A DNA stretch of 24,281 nucleotides from Candidatus Thorarchaeota archaeon (GCA_016839245.1 JAEOUN010000047.1:1-24281), one strand, 5' to 3'; shown: positions 1-7,988, counted from the first letter of the stretch. A program made the numbers and translations. The notes: generated by a model not told the origin, from the sequence alone.

Positions 1-164
1 AATGTAGCCAAGATTGCGAGTATTACTTTTCTGTGGATCATTATTTAATCACTAATAGATTCTCAGTTTTGAATATATATAACGAATCTTAAAAGGTAAA
101 GAATATAACGTAATCAAAAGTCTATTCATAATACTCCAAATTATTGATGAAGATTTATCAACCA

Positions 165-200
165 TTATATAACTAAATAAAAAATAATGATAGGTTTTTT
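165..200 (+). promoter_or_regulatory. Probable promoter of the HAD gene; left edge otherwise empty
   Basis: A TATA-like box (TTATATAA, 165-172) lies about 30 bases before the GTG at 201, which would give a nearly leaderless transcript. A second AT-rich box lies near 74-82. Bases 1-164 hold no gene I can support. Two plus-strand frames are open at the left edge (stops at 46-48 and near 92) and one could be the last codons of a gene outside the window. Inference from spacing only. Confidence 0.35.
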
Positions 201-1022
201 GTGCACCAACCTATTCTCTTTTTAATAAGTAGTGTTTTTCCACAATTCATGTCAACACAAGATTTCAATAACAACAATTGTTTGAAAATCAGAGCTATTC
301 TGTTTGATCTCCATCATACCATTACAAAGACAAGAATTGGTATGCTAGACATAACAAGAGAAGCAGCGAAAACTGCAGGGATACCTCTAGACAAGATATC
401 AGACGATACATTAAGACAAGCAATTCAGAAGATAGATGAGAGAATGAATGAATACCAAATAGAAAATAACGTGGATATTCATTGGGGAGGAGAACCAGAG
501 CATTGGTTAGAGGTAAATCGATTATTAATAGAATATCTTGATATTACTGGTGTCGATGATGAAATGCTTCTGAATCTTGAACGAGCATGGAAGCACATTC
601 AGGCAACAAGTTGGGAATCATTGGTGGATGGTGCAAAACAGACTCTGGAAGTATTGAGGAAGAGAGGTTATGTTCTGGGGATCTGTACCAGAAGACATGA
701 TGATCCAGAGAAACTCCTTAAGGAATGGAAAATTCATCATCTGTTCTCAACCATTCACTTTACCGGTGTACCAGGGTATGCAAAACCAAGTCCATTCACT
801 TTACTAAAAGCAATGGAGGACATTAAAATCAATCCTAGACTCTGTGCTTATGTTGGAAACTATGTCAATGTTGATGTGGCAGCAGCCAAAAAGGCAGAGA
901 TGGTACCAATCCTTACTACATGGGCAAATCCTGAAGAGAGAGAGTTAGCTGATGCTGATACTCTGATAGTCGACAAAATTGATGAGTTGCTAAATCTATT
1001 CCCTGGCCCGTCTAATTCGTAG
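201..1022 (+). CDS. HAD-superfamily hydrolase-like protein with an atypical motif I
   Basis: This is a haloacid-dehalogenase-fold protein of 273 residues, probably cytoplasmic. Motif I is DLHHT (residues 36-40): the nucleophile D36 is kept, but the second aspartate, the usual general acid/base of HAD phosphatases, is H38. Motif II is T163 (in ICTRR), motif III is K195 (in YAKPSP), and motif IV is VGN...VD with N220 where Asp is common and D225 retained. Residues 45-140 fit a helical C1-type cap. The substrate cannot be told. The GTG at 201 follows a TATA-like box, while an ATG at 249 would remove a hydrophobic stretch not typical of the family; neither has a good ribosome binding site. Its 3' end overlaps the converging gene by 11 bases. 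The fold is sure; phosphatase activity is not. Confidence 0.8.
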   Translation: MHQPILFLISSVFPQFMSTQDFNNNNCLKIRAILFDLHHTITKTRIGMLDITREAAKTAGIPLDKISDDTLRQAIQKIDERMNEYQIENNVDIHWGGEPEHWLEVNRLLIEYLDITGVDDEMLLNLERAWKHIQATSWESLVDGAKQTLEVLRKRGYVLGICTRRHDDPEKLLKEWKIHHLFSTIHFTGVPGYAKPSPFTLLKAMEDIKINPRLCAYVGNYVNVDVAAAKKAEMVPILTTWANPEERELADADTLIVDKIDELLNLFPGPSNS

Positions 1023-2334
1023 CATTTGTATCAGTGTCTTTTTCTGGTTTTGTTTTAATATCCGTACTTTCCTTTTGTTTAATCCGAGTGAGGAAGTGGT
1101 TTATTCGATATCGAATCATTGCAACAAATGAACTTGCAAGACGCACAGGAAGGATCATTGCATTGAATAAGATTCGCATGAATTTGTCCTTGATTGTACT
1201 TCTTTCTGGATATCCAATGTATGCTAGAGTGTGTTCTCTAAGGATATCATCCAAAGCTGCAGCAAATGCCTCCTGAGCAAGAGGAGTCAGATTCAGCCCT
1301 TTAAAGACATCACTCTTGCTGAAACTTTTACGATCTATTACGCTCTTCCATTTCAAATACTTGGCTTTCTCAGTAACATCAGTTAAAGCATAAGCAACTT
1401 CACCCACATATGGAAGGATTGTTCTCTGAGTTTCAGTTGGAGTTGGTTCTGATTGTAATTCATCATATACAGTTTCGACAACACGAATTTGACTAAAAGG
1501 TGGTTTAAACCAGAGAACATGAAGTAGACCTTCTATCTTCCTTAACGTCTGCTTATCGCGCTCTTCAACGTGATCAGGAATCTTATCGAGAACGCGTTCT
1601 TTAGCCCAGTCAACTGCGCTACCAGAAAGATATCTCCATATCTTATCAAGTTCTATCACAGCTTTCGCATATCTATGAAACTTGAAATCCATAGAGGTTT
1701 CAATATCATTACCCGTAAGAACATCAATTTCCTTTATGAGAAATGATTGAGTCCCACCTGCTATCTTCCATAGTTGCGTTGAGAGTATGTTCAAGAACCC
1801 AGAGGTATGAGGAATTTCAAGTCTAAGTGCATGGTCTCCAGGCTGCGCATTGAGAATACAGGAGTCAAGAGCATCTTCCACTGTCCCATATTTCGTAAGA
1901 TCCATGGGAAACATATCCATTTCACCATGACCAGTCGTGGACCAACATTGAATGTGCTCAGTTTCTATGTTACGTTCTATGATGATTCGTTCTTTATCAC
2001 CAAGGTGATCAAATTGATTCGTGAGACCCTTGGAATATGCCATAACAGCATAGACAACATATCGTTCTCTATTTGGTTGAAGACCAGGCATGTGCAAGAT
2101 TAAACCAATAGCATCAAGAGGTTCTCCTTCTGTAAGCCACGCACCTGTTGCTTGATCGAATTCCCATCTATCACCTAATTCATAGAAGACTCGTCGTAGG
2201 GTTCTCAGATCCTCCGCGGCTTTTGCTTTTTCAAGCGTTTCTCTTTCCCATTCCTTATATTCTCTCATCATTTTGGACATACTCTTGCGTTCTAGATCAA
2301 GCCATTGACTTTCGATTTTCAGCTTGACTTTCAA
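1012..2334 (-). CDS. Uncharacterised 440-residue protein
   Basis: I do not recognise this protein. It starts with a charged helical stretch (residues 1-50, many Lys/Glu/Arg), has a mixed middle region with no nucleotide-binding or metal motif that I can see, and ends with a hydrophobic or amphipathic segment (about 385-408) followed by a polar Lys/Asp/Thr-rich tail. That end could be a membrane-association helix. The start is TTG: GGAGGA stands 9 bases upstream on the minus strand, and no better ATG lies nearby. It converges on the HAD gene with an 11-base overlap. Length, strong ribosome binding site and normal composition make it a real gene. Confidence 0.75.
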   Translation of the reverse strand: MKVKLKIESQWLDLERKSMSKMMREYKEWERETLEKAKAAEDLRTLRRVFYELGDRWEFDQATGAWLTEGEPLDAIGLILHMPGLQPNRERYVVYAVMAYSKGLTNQFDHLGDKERIIIERNIETEHIQCWSTTGHGEMDMFPMDLTKYGTVEDALDSCILNAQPGDHALRLEIPHTSGFLNILSTQLWKIAGGTQSFLIKEIDVLTGNDIETSMDFKFHRYAKAVIELDKIWRYLSGSAVDWAKERVLDKIPDHVEERDKQTLRKIEGLLHVLWFKPPFSQIRVVETVYDELQSEPTPTETQRTILPYVGEVAYALTDVTEKAKYLKWKSVIDRKSFSKSDVFKGLNLTPLAQEAFAAALDDILREHTLAYIGYPERSTIKDKFMRILFNAMILPVRLASSFVAMIRYRINHFLTRIKQKESTDIKTKPEKDTDTNATN

Positions 2335-2422
2335 CCAGAGATGTCCTCCATAATATTCTCAAAATAAAACCAATATTAAAGGCTCTTATGAATATCTATA
2401 GTGAAAAAGATAGTTGTAACAA

Positions 2423-3457
2423 CTATGTGGAAACTACTGATAAAATCTTCACCATTTGTTTTAAAATTTCTCCAGCTTCAGCTGCAGTTTTGTCGACAAT
2501 AGAAGGACTCATAATTATAGATCTCATTTCAGTGATATTGATTGCTTTTTGTTGATTGATGACTCTGAGTATTCGACCAGACGGTGTTGTCATTTGCTCA
2601 AGAATCCATGTGGATTTCTTAATAGGTTCCAGCTCTTTCATGCTCTTATAGAATTGTTCGATGATTGTGGGGGATGAATTCAGGATGAATCTTTCATTCT
2701 GACCAAATCCAAGGCCAATATGATATTCTAAGGTCGTATTTTCCTGTGGTTTGAATTCGGTTATTATATCAACAAAAACATAATTCGTTCCTCGCTTGGC
2801 TATTCTAAGAAATATAGCACCTTTAACCGATGGAAGAATTGAATTAATGTACTGAACATGTTTCTCAATATAAAATTGTAAATGACTAAAACATTCTTCA
2901 AAGGAGTATCCTTGAAATGTCCGAAATCCATTGTAATAGCTAGCCAAACAGGAAATAGCTAAAATTACTGCACCTACAGGACAGATAGCAAGGACATGAA
3001 ATTCCTGATAGAAAAAAAGGGATGAAATAATTGCCCACACGATAATTGAGAACCAAGCCAAATCATTAATGTCATCTAAAGATCCACGATCATATTTTTC
3101 AAGCTGAAGTCCAATCTTTTCAAAAAAAAGAGAAACATCTTCGATATCTATTGAAAAATCCTCTGCTTCAGAATCGGAATCCAAGACGCCAATATCATAG
3201 AACTTGAGCATTTTTCTTGAAGATATACCAAAATCATAGTATGCACGTGTCGCTGGAAGGCCTAAGGCAATTTGTGAACCTAATAGAAAAAGAGTAGCAA
3301 CAAAATTGGGTTTCAACGAGCAAATGAACCAAAGAAATATACTATAGGTCACTAATGTGAGAAGGGTAAAACCCGCAATTAACATGTGTTGATGTTTTAC
3401 ATCCCAGGTATCTACAATGAGATACTTGTGCTTAACAATCTCCTCAATATCTCCCAT
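2423..3457 (-). CDS. Hypothetical membrane protein with four predicted helices
   Basis: Residues 25-48, 51-69, 133-150 and 154-174 are hydrophobic enough to cross the membrane as two helical hairpins. An acidic soluble segment (about 90-130) lies between the pairs. Residues 175-344 form a soluble, probably cytoplasmic, C-terminal domain that I cannot assign. The start ATG is supported by GAGGTT seven bases upstream. That ribosome binding site is one arm of a small inverted repeat (CCTCA/TGAGG, 3465-3480). The gene ends 88 bases upstream of the TTG start of the next minus-strand gene, so the two may share a transcript. Function unknown. Confidence 0.7.
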   Translation of the reverse strand: MGDIEEIVKHKYLIVDTWDVKHQHMLIAGFTLLTLVTYSIFLWFICSLKPNFVATLFLLGSQIALGLPATRAYYDFGISSRKMLKFYDIGVLDSDSEAEDFSIDIEDVSLFFEKIGLQLEKYDRGSLDDINDLAWFSIIVWAIISSLFFYQEFHVLAICPVGAVILAISCLASYYNGFRTFQGYSFEECFSHLQFYIEKHVQYINSILPSVKGAIFLRIAKRGTNYVFVDIITEFKPQENTTLEYHIGLGFGQNERFILNSSPTIIEQFYKSMKELEPIKKSTWILEQMTTPSGRILRVINQQKAINITEMRSIIMSPSIVDKTAAEAGEILKQMVKILSVVST

Positions 3458-3534
3458 GGTAGAACCTCAAAAAACTGAGGAACACAGCTACATAAAGATT
3501 TGATGCTTAGAGCGTTTATTACCAAATGAGGGCA

Positions 3535-3990
3535 CTAATCGATAAAGTAGATATCACATTGATTTTCTATAGCTTCAATTCGAATGTGCATTCCTGTTTC
3601 TAATACGTCAGCAGCATCTCTAATTCCTATTACACCAATTGCTGAGTTTTCAGCTGCAGATAGAGCAAATTGCCCAATTGACTCACCAAACTCTGAGATC
3701 ACAACGTGAACCTTACTGAATAGGTCTGCAAGAGCTTGAGGATTATTATTGAAATACTCTTCAAGTTCGTCATCAAGGACAGCAATTGCATCAGAACTCC
3801 AATCACGCTTCAAATCATCTTGATTGCAAACAAGATATGCGGTACCTGAAAAAATGCCACTTTCACTTACTGATTCACCTCGAAGAATTGGGAATTGTGA
3901 CATATTCTTTTTGTCTTTCAAGAGTATACGACCTCTATCAATCTCAGTAAAAAATGGTTTAGAAATCAAGAACTTATGCATTTCGGACAC
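3535..3990 (-). CDS. Stand-alone PEP-utilizer mobile (swivelling) domain lacking the phospho-histidine
   Basis: The 151-residue protein matches the swivelling domain of PEP synthase, PPDK and enzyme I (PEP-utilizers, mobile domain). It shows a GxxSGxAYLV opening (45-54), the DDL turn, a strand VHVVISEFG (95-103), the segment 102-113 and the GVIGIRDAADVL...G end (119-133). Against the family consensus GGxxSHxAIxARExGIPAVVG, the alignment runs without gaps, but the phosphorylated histidine is Q107 (IGQFAL). The partner ATP-grasp and PEP/pyruvate domains are absent here. It is therefore probably a non-catalytic binding or scaffold domain; this is inference. Translation starts at GTG (3990) or the ATG four codons in (3981); neither has a clear ribosome binding site. 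Confidence 0.75.
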   Translation of the reverse strand: MSEMHKFLISKPFFTEIDRGRILLKDKKNMSQFPILRGESVSESGIFSGTAYLVCNQDDLKRDWSSDAIAVLDDELEEYFNNNPQALADLFSKVHVVISEFGESIGQFALSAAENSAIGVIGIRDAADVLETGMHIRIEAIENQCDIYFID

Positions 3991-4061
3991 TAAATCAAAT
4001 GCTCTTCATCTATCTGTAACCTAATAACTAATGAATATGAGGAGTAATTTGAGGTTAAATT

Positions 4062-4589
4062 ATGGTAGTCTATGAATTTGAAGGTCGAATTCCATCTATT
4101 GGCAGGGATTCCTATGTAAGTCATTCATCTTCTGTCATTGGAAAAGTCACGATTGGAGAAAAATGTTACATCGCCCCGGGAGCGGTGATTAAGGGAGATT
4201 ATGGGGAGATTGAAATTGGTAATGGGACAAGTATCCAAGATAATGTGGTCATTCATGCAAGGCCTGGCGAAAAAACTACAATTGGAGATAATGTTACTCT
4301 TGGACATGGATGCATTGTCCATAACGCACAGGTGAAAGATGAAGCTGTAATTGGGATGGGAGCTATAATTTCAGATTATGCAACAGTCGGCAGATGGTGT
4401 ATAATTGGAGAAGGAGCTGTAGTTAAAGCGAAATCTGATATCCCTGATGGTAAAATTGTCGTTGGAGTTCCAGCCAAAGTCATTGGAGATATCCAAGAAC
4501 ATCACAAAGAGGAATTGACCAAATTTAAGCAGATTTACAAGGACTTAGCAAAACGATATCCAAGTGGACTAAAGAAAATTCAAGAATAA
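4062..4589 (+). CDS. Gamma-carbonic anhydrase-like hexapeptide-repeat protein
   Basis: This is a left-handed beta-helix protein of 175 residues with repeated [IV]G-x4 turns from about 15 to 140, closed by a C-terminal helix (145-170). The family forms trimers and binds zinc or iron with three histidines at subunit interfaces; here they are H65 (VIHA), H82 (LGHG) and H87 (VHNA). Q59 and D60, matching Cam Gln75/Asp76, are kept. The position of Cam Arg59 is lysine (K44). It lacks the acidic loop of Cam and resembles short CamH/PaaY/YrdA-type members, so carbonic anhydrase activity is possible but unproven. The start ATG has GAGGT six to seven bases upstream. A hairpin terminator follows. Confidence 0.88.
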   Translation: MVVYEFEGRIPSIGRDSYVSHSSSVIGKVTIGEKCYIAPGAVIKGDYGEIEIGNGTSIQDNVVIHARPGEKTTIGDNVTLGHGCIVHNAQVKDEAVIGMGAIISDYATVGRWCIIGEGAVVKAKSDIPDGKIVVGVPAKVIGDIQEHHKEELTKFKQIYKDLAKRYPSGLKKIQE

Positions 4590-4592
4590 AAT

Positions 4593-4626
4593 AAAGAGAA
4601 GAGGGAGAATCTCCCATCTTCTTTTT
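4593..4626. terminator. Probable two-way hairpin terminator between convergent genes
   Basis: An inverted repeat fills the 35-base gap between the hexapeptide gene and the ABC permease gene. The core is GGGAG-AAT-CTCCC (4603-4615). After one bulged base, an outer arm pairs 4593-4602 with 4617-4626 (one G-U). On the plus strand it runs into CTTTTTAC, and on the minus strand into a T-rich stretch, so it could end transcription from both sides. Confidence 0.6.
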
Positions 4627-5380
4627 ACATTGATGTCATTGTATCACGGTTAAACCGACTTAAGGCAAGTACCCAAGTTACCACTGCAAGTATTACTGCA
4701 ACGAATAGAGTAATGATATTTGATATCCAGACAAAATCCGCATTTGCCATTCCAGACGAATCCATAGACATCATAGGAAGCATCATTGGCAGTAAAAAGA
4801 TCATAACGACTGCGCCAGAGGTTTGATAAGCTTCATAGACGCGTTTCACTCTTCCACTTATCAATATCATTATCGACACAATCGATATAATTAGAATAGG
4901 GCTTGCAGTAAGAAGGAGGAATAGGCTAGCCATTCCAGGAATGAGAGTGATTGGAAAACCGACAAATACGCAAATAAGAATTGTAGCTATTTCTGTTATG
5001 AAAGTACCTGCAAGAAGCAAAACAATGCTTGGAATAAATGAACTCAGAATTTTCCCTAGTAGTAGTTCCTTGTCAGTTAATGGAGTGCAGAGTAAAGGCT
5101 CAAGTGTATTTTGTTCTCTCTCCCCAACTAATGCATTAGCTGAAATCATAGATGCAGGGAAAAGTGCGAACATACCCAACATAGGAGATAGCATTGCGTC
5201 CATTGTTGGCAGTATAAATACAGCATTGATAGGATCTAGAATAATGATAGCACCTATTATCAAAACCATCATGAGAGGACCAAATGCGCCCATTATTATA
5301 AGTCCATATTTCACCATGTTTACTTTCAAAGCCATCTTTAGGTCTGATTTTGCTACTATCATGGATTTTTCTAATGCCAT
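4625..5380 (-). CDS. ABC-2 type transporter permease
   Basis: A polytopic protein of 251 residues with about six membrane helices. The mark of the ABC-2/NatB-type family is the segment GEREQNTLEPLL followed by a helix-turn (CTPLTDKELLLGK), which contacts the ATPase subunit. It follows the ATPase gene with a TAATG overlap (shared A at 5380). The ribosome binding site GGAGG lies within the last codons of the ATPase gene, 9 bases before the ATG, so the two are translationally coupled and form one exporter. The substrate is not evident; ions, drugs, lipids or peptides are all possible for this family. Confidence 0.85.
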   Translation of the reverse strand: MALEKSMIVAKSDLKMALKVNMVKYGLIIMGAFGPLMMVLIIGAIIILDPINAVFILPTMDAMLSPMLGMFALFPASMISANALVGEREQNTLEPLLCTPLTDKELLLGKILSSFIPSIVLLLAGTFITEIATILICVFVGFPITLIPGMASLFLLLTASPILIISIVSIMILISGRVKRVYEAYQTSGAVVMIFLLPMMLPMMSMDSSGMANADFVWISNIITLFVAVILAVVTWVLALSRFNRDTMTSM

Positions 5381-6330
5381 TACTTAATACCTCCTTTTAT
5401 TGTATCCAGGTACAAATCCTCAAGCGATGCTTCTTCTTCTGCAAACTCAACGATTTTAATGCCTGCTGAAAGCAACGATTCCATCAACAATGAATTATTT
5501 TCGAGTGGATTTTCAATGGTTAGAACCAAGGAATCAGCTTCTTTTGTTACAGAAGTCACATAATTCTTTGATTCTGCAACTGAACGAGCTTTCTCAAGAT
5601 TATCAACGACTCTGAGTTTGAAGTTCTGACTTGCCTGAAGCTTTGAGCGGAGTTCGTTTGTATTTCCACTTAGTATAATTCTTCCCTCATCAATAATTGC
5701 TATGCTATCACAAATTCGTTGGACTTCACCCAAATTATGCGAATTGATGAAAAATGTCTGTTCATATTTTTCAGAGAGACTAAGAATAAGCTCTCTAACA
5801 CGTTTTGCAGCTACGGGATCCAAGTTGGAAGTGGGTTCATCCAATAATAGCACCTTAGGTTTGTGTAGCAACGCTCTACATAGAGCAAGTCTTTGCCGGT
5901 TACCAGTACTCAGTTCTCCAGCAGGATCATCTTTACGTTCCCATAGACCCATGAAGGTGAGTAGTTCTTCAATCCGTTCAGGTATCTCTTCCTCAGGAAC
6001 TTCATATAACCTTGCAAAATAGTCGAGATTATCGTAAGCGGATAGTGCAGGATACAATGTATGATTCCCTTCTTCAGGCAAGACTCCCGTAATCTCACGA
6101 ACATTTACTGGCGATTCGATAATATCAAATCCGCCTACCTTTGCAGTACCTTCATCCGGACGAAGTAGAGTACAAAGAAGACGAATTGTTGTAGATTTCC
6201 CAGCGCCATTTGGACCAAGAAGACCGTATATCGAACCTTTGGGGATATTCAGTTTCATGTGATCAACAGCGCGTATTTCATCAAAATTCTTAGTTAGACC
6301 TGAAATGATGACTTCATCCAATTTATCCAC
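5380..6330 (-). CDS. ABC transporter ATP-binding protein
   Basis: The ATPase drives the ABC-2 permease encoded directly downstream. Walker A is GPNGAGKS (39-46), Walker B VLLLDE (160-165), D-loop SNLD and H-loop H198. Two motifs deviate: the Q-loop region reads LPEEG (84-88) with glutamate where glutamine is normal, and the signature is LSTGN (140-144) instead of LSGGQ. Residues about 230-316 form the C-terminal regulatory domain seen in CcmA/NatA-type ATPases. The start is GTG at 6330, with only a weak AGGT nearby; the TTG three codons in has AGGTC at better spacing and is an alternative. Together with the permease this forms a two-gene operon. Confidence 0.9.
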   Translation of the reverse strand: MDKLDEVIISGLTKNFDEIRAVDHMKLNIPKGSIYGLLGPNGAGKSTTIRLLCTLLRPDEGTAKVGGFDIIESPVNVREITGVLPEEGNHTLYPALSAYDNLDYFARLYEVPEEEIPERIEELLTFMGLWERKDDPAGELSTGNRQRLALCRALLHKPKVLLLDEPTSNLDPVAAKRVRELILSLSEKYEQTFFINSHNLGEVQRICDSIAIIDEGRIILSGNTNELRSKLQASQNFKLRVVDNLEKARSVAESKNYVTSVTKEADSLVLTIENPLENNSLLMESLLSAGIKIVEFAEEEASLEDLYLDTIKGGIK

Positions 6331-6456
6331 GACCTGTTAGGTGTCAGCTTTACACATAGAAAGGTTGTCAACTGAATTTTAGTATCGGGAGAAAATAAAC
6401 CTGACCCAATGACAATGAATATCATAACCAGTTAACACTCAATAATTGGTTAACTA
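6331..6456 (-). promoter_or_regulatory. Terminator/promoter region between the RAM operon and the ABC operon
   Basis: Right after the stop codon of the small RAM gene lies an inverted repeat AGTTAAC...GTTAACT (6430-6436 and 6449-6455), each arm containing the palindrome GTTAAC. It could be a terminator stem or an operator. Further downstream on the minus strand, GGTTTATTTTC (about 6393-6403) is a possible TATA box for the ABC operon. A small dyad GTTG-T-CAAC (6364-6372) sits near the predicted transcription start. All assignments rest on position and symmetry only. Confidence 0.3.
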
Positions 6457-6708
6457 TCATACGGACATCATTTTTTCAACAATCGCAGTCTGAGTATCTT
6501 TTATTCCTTTGATTACATGGATACGGTGTACGGTGATATCATAGAGTTCTTCCAGATTAGCAAACTCCAGAAGCATTACAATATCATATCCACCTGTAGT
6601 CACTGAGATTCTTACTGCTTGTTCGATCTCTCTTAATTCTTCAACCACTTGATCCGTTAATCCGATTTCAATTTCCATTAGCACATATGCCATTATATTC
6701 TCTGTCAT
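6457..6708 (-). CDS. Stand-alone Lrp/AsnC ligand-binding (RAM) domain protein
   Basis: The 83-residue protein is the effector-binding half of Lrp/AsnC regulators without the DNA-binding helix-turn-helix. It has the alpha/beta pattern AYVLMEIEIG...VVEELREIE, then VTTGGYDIVMLLE with the family's GxYD turn, and the closing strand DTQTAIVEKM. Such domains bind amino acids at oligomer interfaces and can mix with full-length Lrp proteins. The ATG at 6708 is preceded by GGAAGGAA and AGGAG. It lies 20 bases after the transporter gene whose own C-terminus is a second RAM domain, so the pair likely share an operon and possibly a ligand. DNA binding by itself is not expected. Confidence 0.88.
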   Translation of the reverse strand: MTENIMAYVLMEIEIGLTDQVVEELREIEQAVRISVTTGGYDIVMLLEFANLEELYDITVHRIHVIKGIKDTQTAIVEKMMSV

Positions 6709-6728
6709 TTCCTTCCATTCTCCTTTTA

Positions 6729-7988
6729 CTATCTATGTTCTCGCAACACCACCAATGTTTCAATATGATCAATACCTGGAATTTTTTGAATTTTCTTTAG
6801 AACCATTGAATTAGTCTTGGCGAGTGTTCTACTTTTAATTGTGACCAAATAATCAAGAGGGCCTGCAAGAGCCGCTGCTTTTTCAACTCCTTTAATATCA
6901 AAAAGCTGAGGTAACAAGTCACTAGTCTGAGGTTTGACTTTCACCACGACAATTGACCGTACCTCTGAAGCTTGTAACGCCAAAATGCCTATCATAACCA
7001 AGATGATTCCCAAAACGGTTAGAATCCACATGAAGGGATCTGTTTCAATTATACCAAATCCGCCAGGGATGAATAAATTGCCAATTAGAGTCACTGGAAC
7101 GCCAAGGACTACTGATACCGCAGATAGTGAGTTTACAATTGCCATTGAACCCTTACCAAGTGCTCTGGCATACATAACAAGCGCAAGAAATGTTGAACCT
7201 CCGGACCCAACCATCAACCAAAAGAGGGGAACAAAATAATCACTCATCATCTGTAGAGAATCTGCAGGTAACAATGGAATCATTATTAGACTCATCACAG
7301 AATTAAGAACGAGTAGACTCCAAATTCGCATGTTGAGAGAATCTACTCTAAGACCCGGTCTGATTTCATATCGTTTTGTCTTTCGTTGATAATAGGTAAC
7401 AAAAGCTGACGAAATATTCATTGGACCTAGAACAATTATGAGTGCACTAATATCAAATCCACTTGGCGTTGAGCCAATTAGTAGTACGCCAAATAAAATA
7501 GAGATTATTGATTGAATTTCAATAATAGTTGGAGTGTCCTTCTCTGCAACTAAGTCGCCTAATAGCAAATAGATAATCACTAGTTGACCATAAGGTAACA
7601 TGCTAGATGCATTCGCAGTTCCCACTAGAACATAATAGCTGACTGTGGAAATACCAGCAAAGAATCCAGCCATTGCTAAATAGATCATCGGTTTCTTGGG
7701 GAGTATCCTGAGTCTATCAAAATCAGGATCAAGATCATAGCCAAGTGGTTGTCTTCGACCATTTCTATTCATTCGAATACTCAAAAAAGCCACTATCACG
7801 ACACTGACAAGAAAACTCACCCACTGAGCTAAAAAGCCATAGACCAGGGGATTGACATCAATGGTATTAATGGCCAGAATATCAAAAACGACGGATAATG
7901 TCCTCATTACGCCAGAACCAAGTGCTAATGTATAGAATACTGTTGCACTTGATCTTCGGCTTACTGGTCTCTGATTCGCACTACTCAC
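6729..7988 (-). CDS. DMT/EamA-like transporter fused to a C-terminal Lrp/AsnC (RAM) domain
   Basis: Residues up to about 345 are strongly hydrophobic and make about ten membrane helices in two related halves, as in the drug/metabolite (EamA) superfamily; segments ending in YGQLVIIYLLLGD and in the GKGSMAIVNSLS region are the matching core helices. From about residue 350 to the end (counted from the upstream GTG at 8003) the chain becomes a soluble RAM domain: VVVKVKPQ, AGPLDYLVTIKS (GxxDY turn) and IETLVVL. The domain probably senses an amino acid or similar effector on the cytoplasmic side; this is inference. I prefer the GTG at 7988, which has GAGGGGG six bases upstream, over the GTG at 8003, which has none. 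Confidence 0.82.
   Translation of the reverse strand: MSSANQRPVSRRSSATVFYTLALGSGVMRTLSVVFDILAINTIDVNPLVYGFLAQWVSFLVSVVIVAFLSIRMNRNGRRQPLGYDLDPDFDRLRILPKKPMIYLAMAGFFAGISTVSYYVLVGTANASSMLPYGQLVIIYLLLGDLVAEKDTPTIIEIQSIISILFGVLLIGSTPSGFDISALIIVLGPMNISSAFVTYYQRKTKRYEIRPGLRVDSLNMRIWSLLVLNSVMSLIMIPLLPADSLQMMSDYFVPLFWLMVGSGGSTFLALVMYARALGKGSMAIVNSLSAVSVVLGVPVTLIGNLFIPGGFGIIETDPFMWILTVLGIILVMIGILALQASEVRSIVVVKVKPQTSDLLPQLFDIKGVEKAAALAGPLDYLVTIKSRTLAKTNSMVLKKIQKIPGIDHIETLVVLREHR

Noticed and set aside
1..95. End of an upstream gene at the left edge (frames stopping at 48 and near 92)
   Set aside because: Too few codons are visible to tell a gene end from a chance open frame.
4941..5387. Long plus-strand open frame of 148 codons
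   Set aside because: It lies wholly opposite the ABC permease gene, whose protein has clear ABC-2 features; the plus product shows no family pattern.
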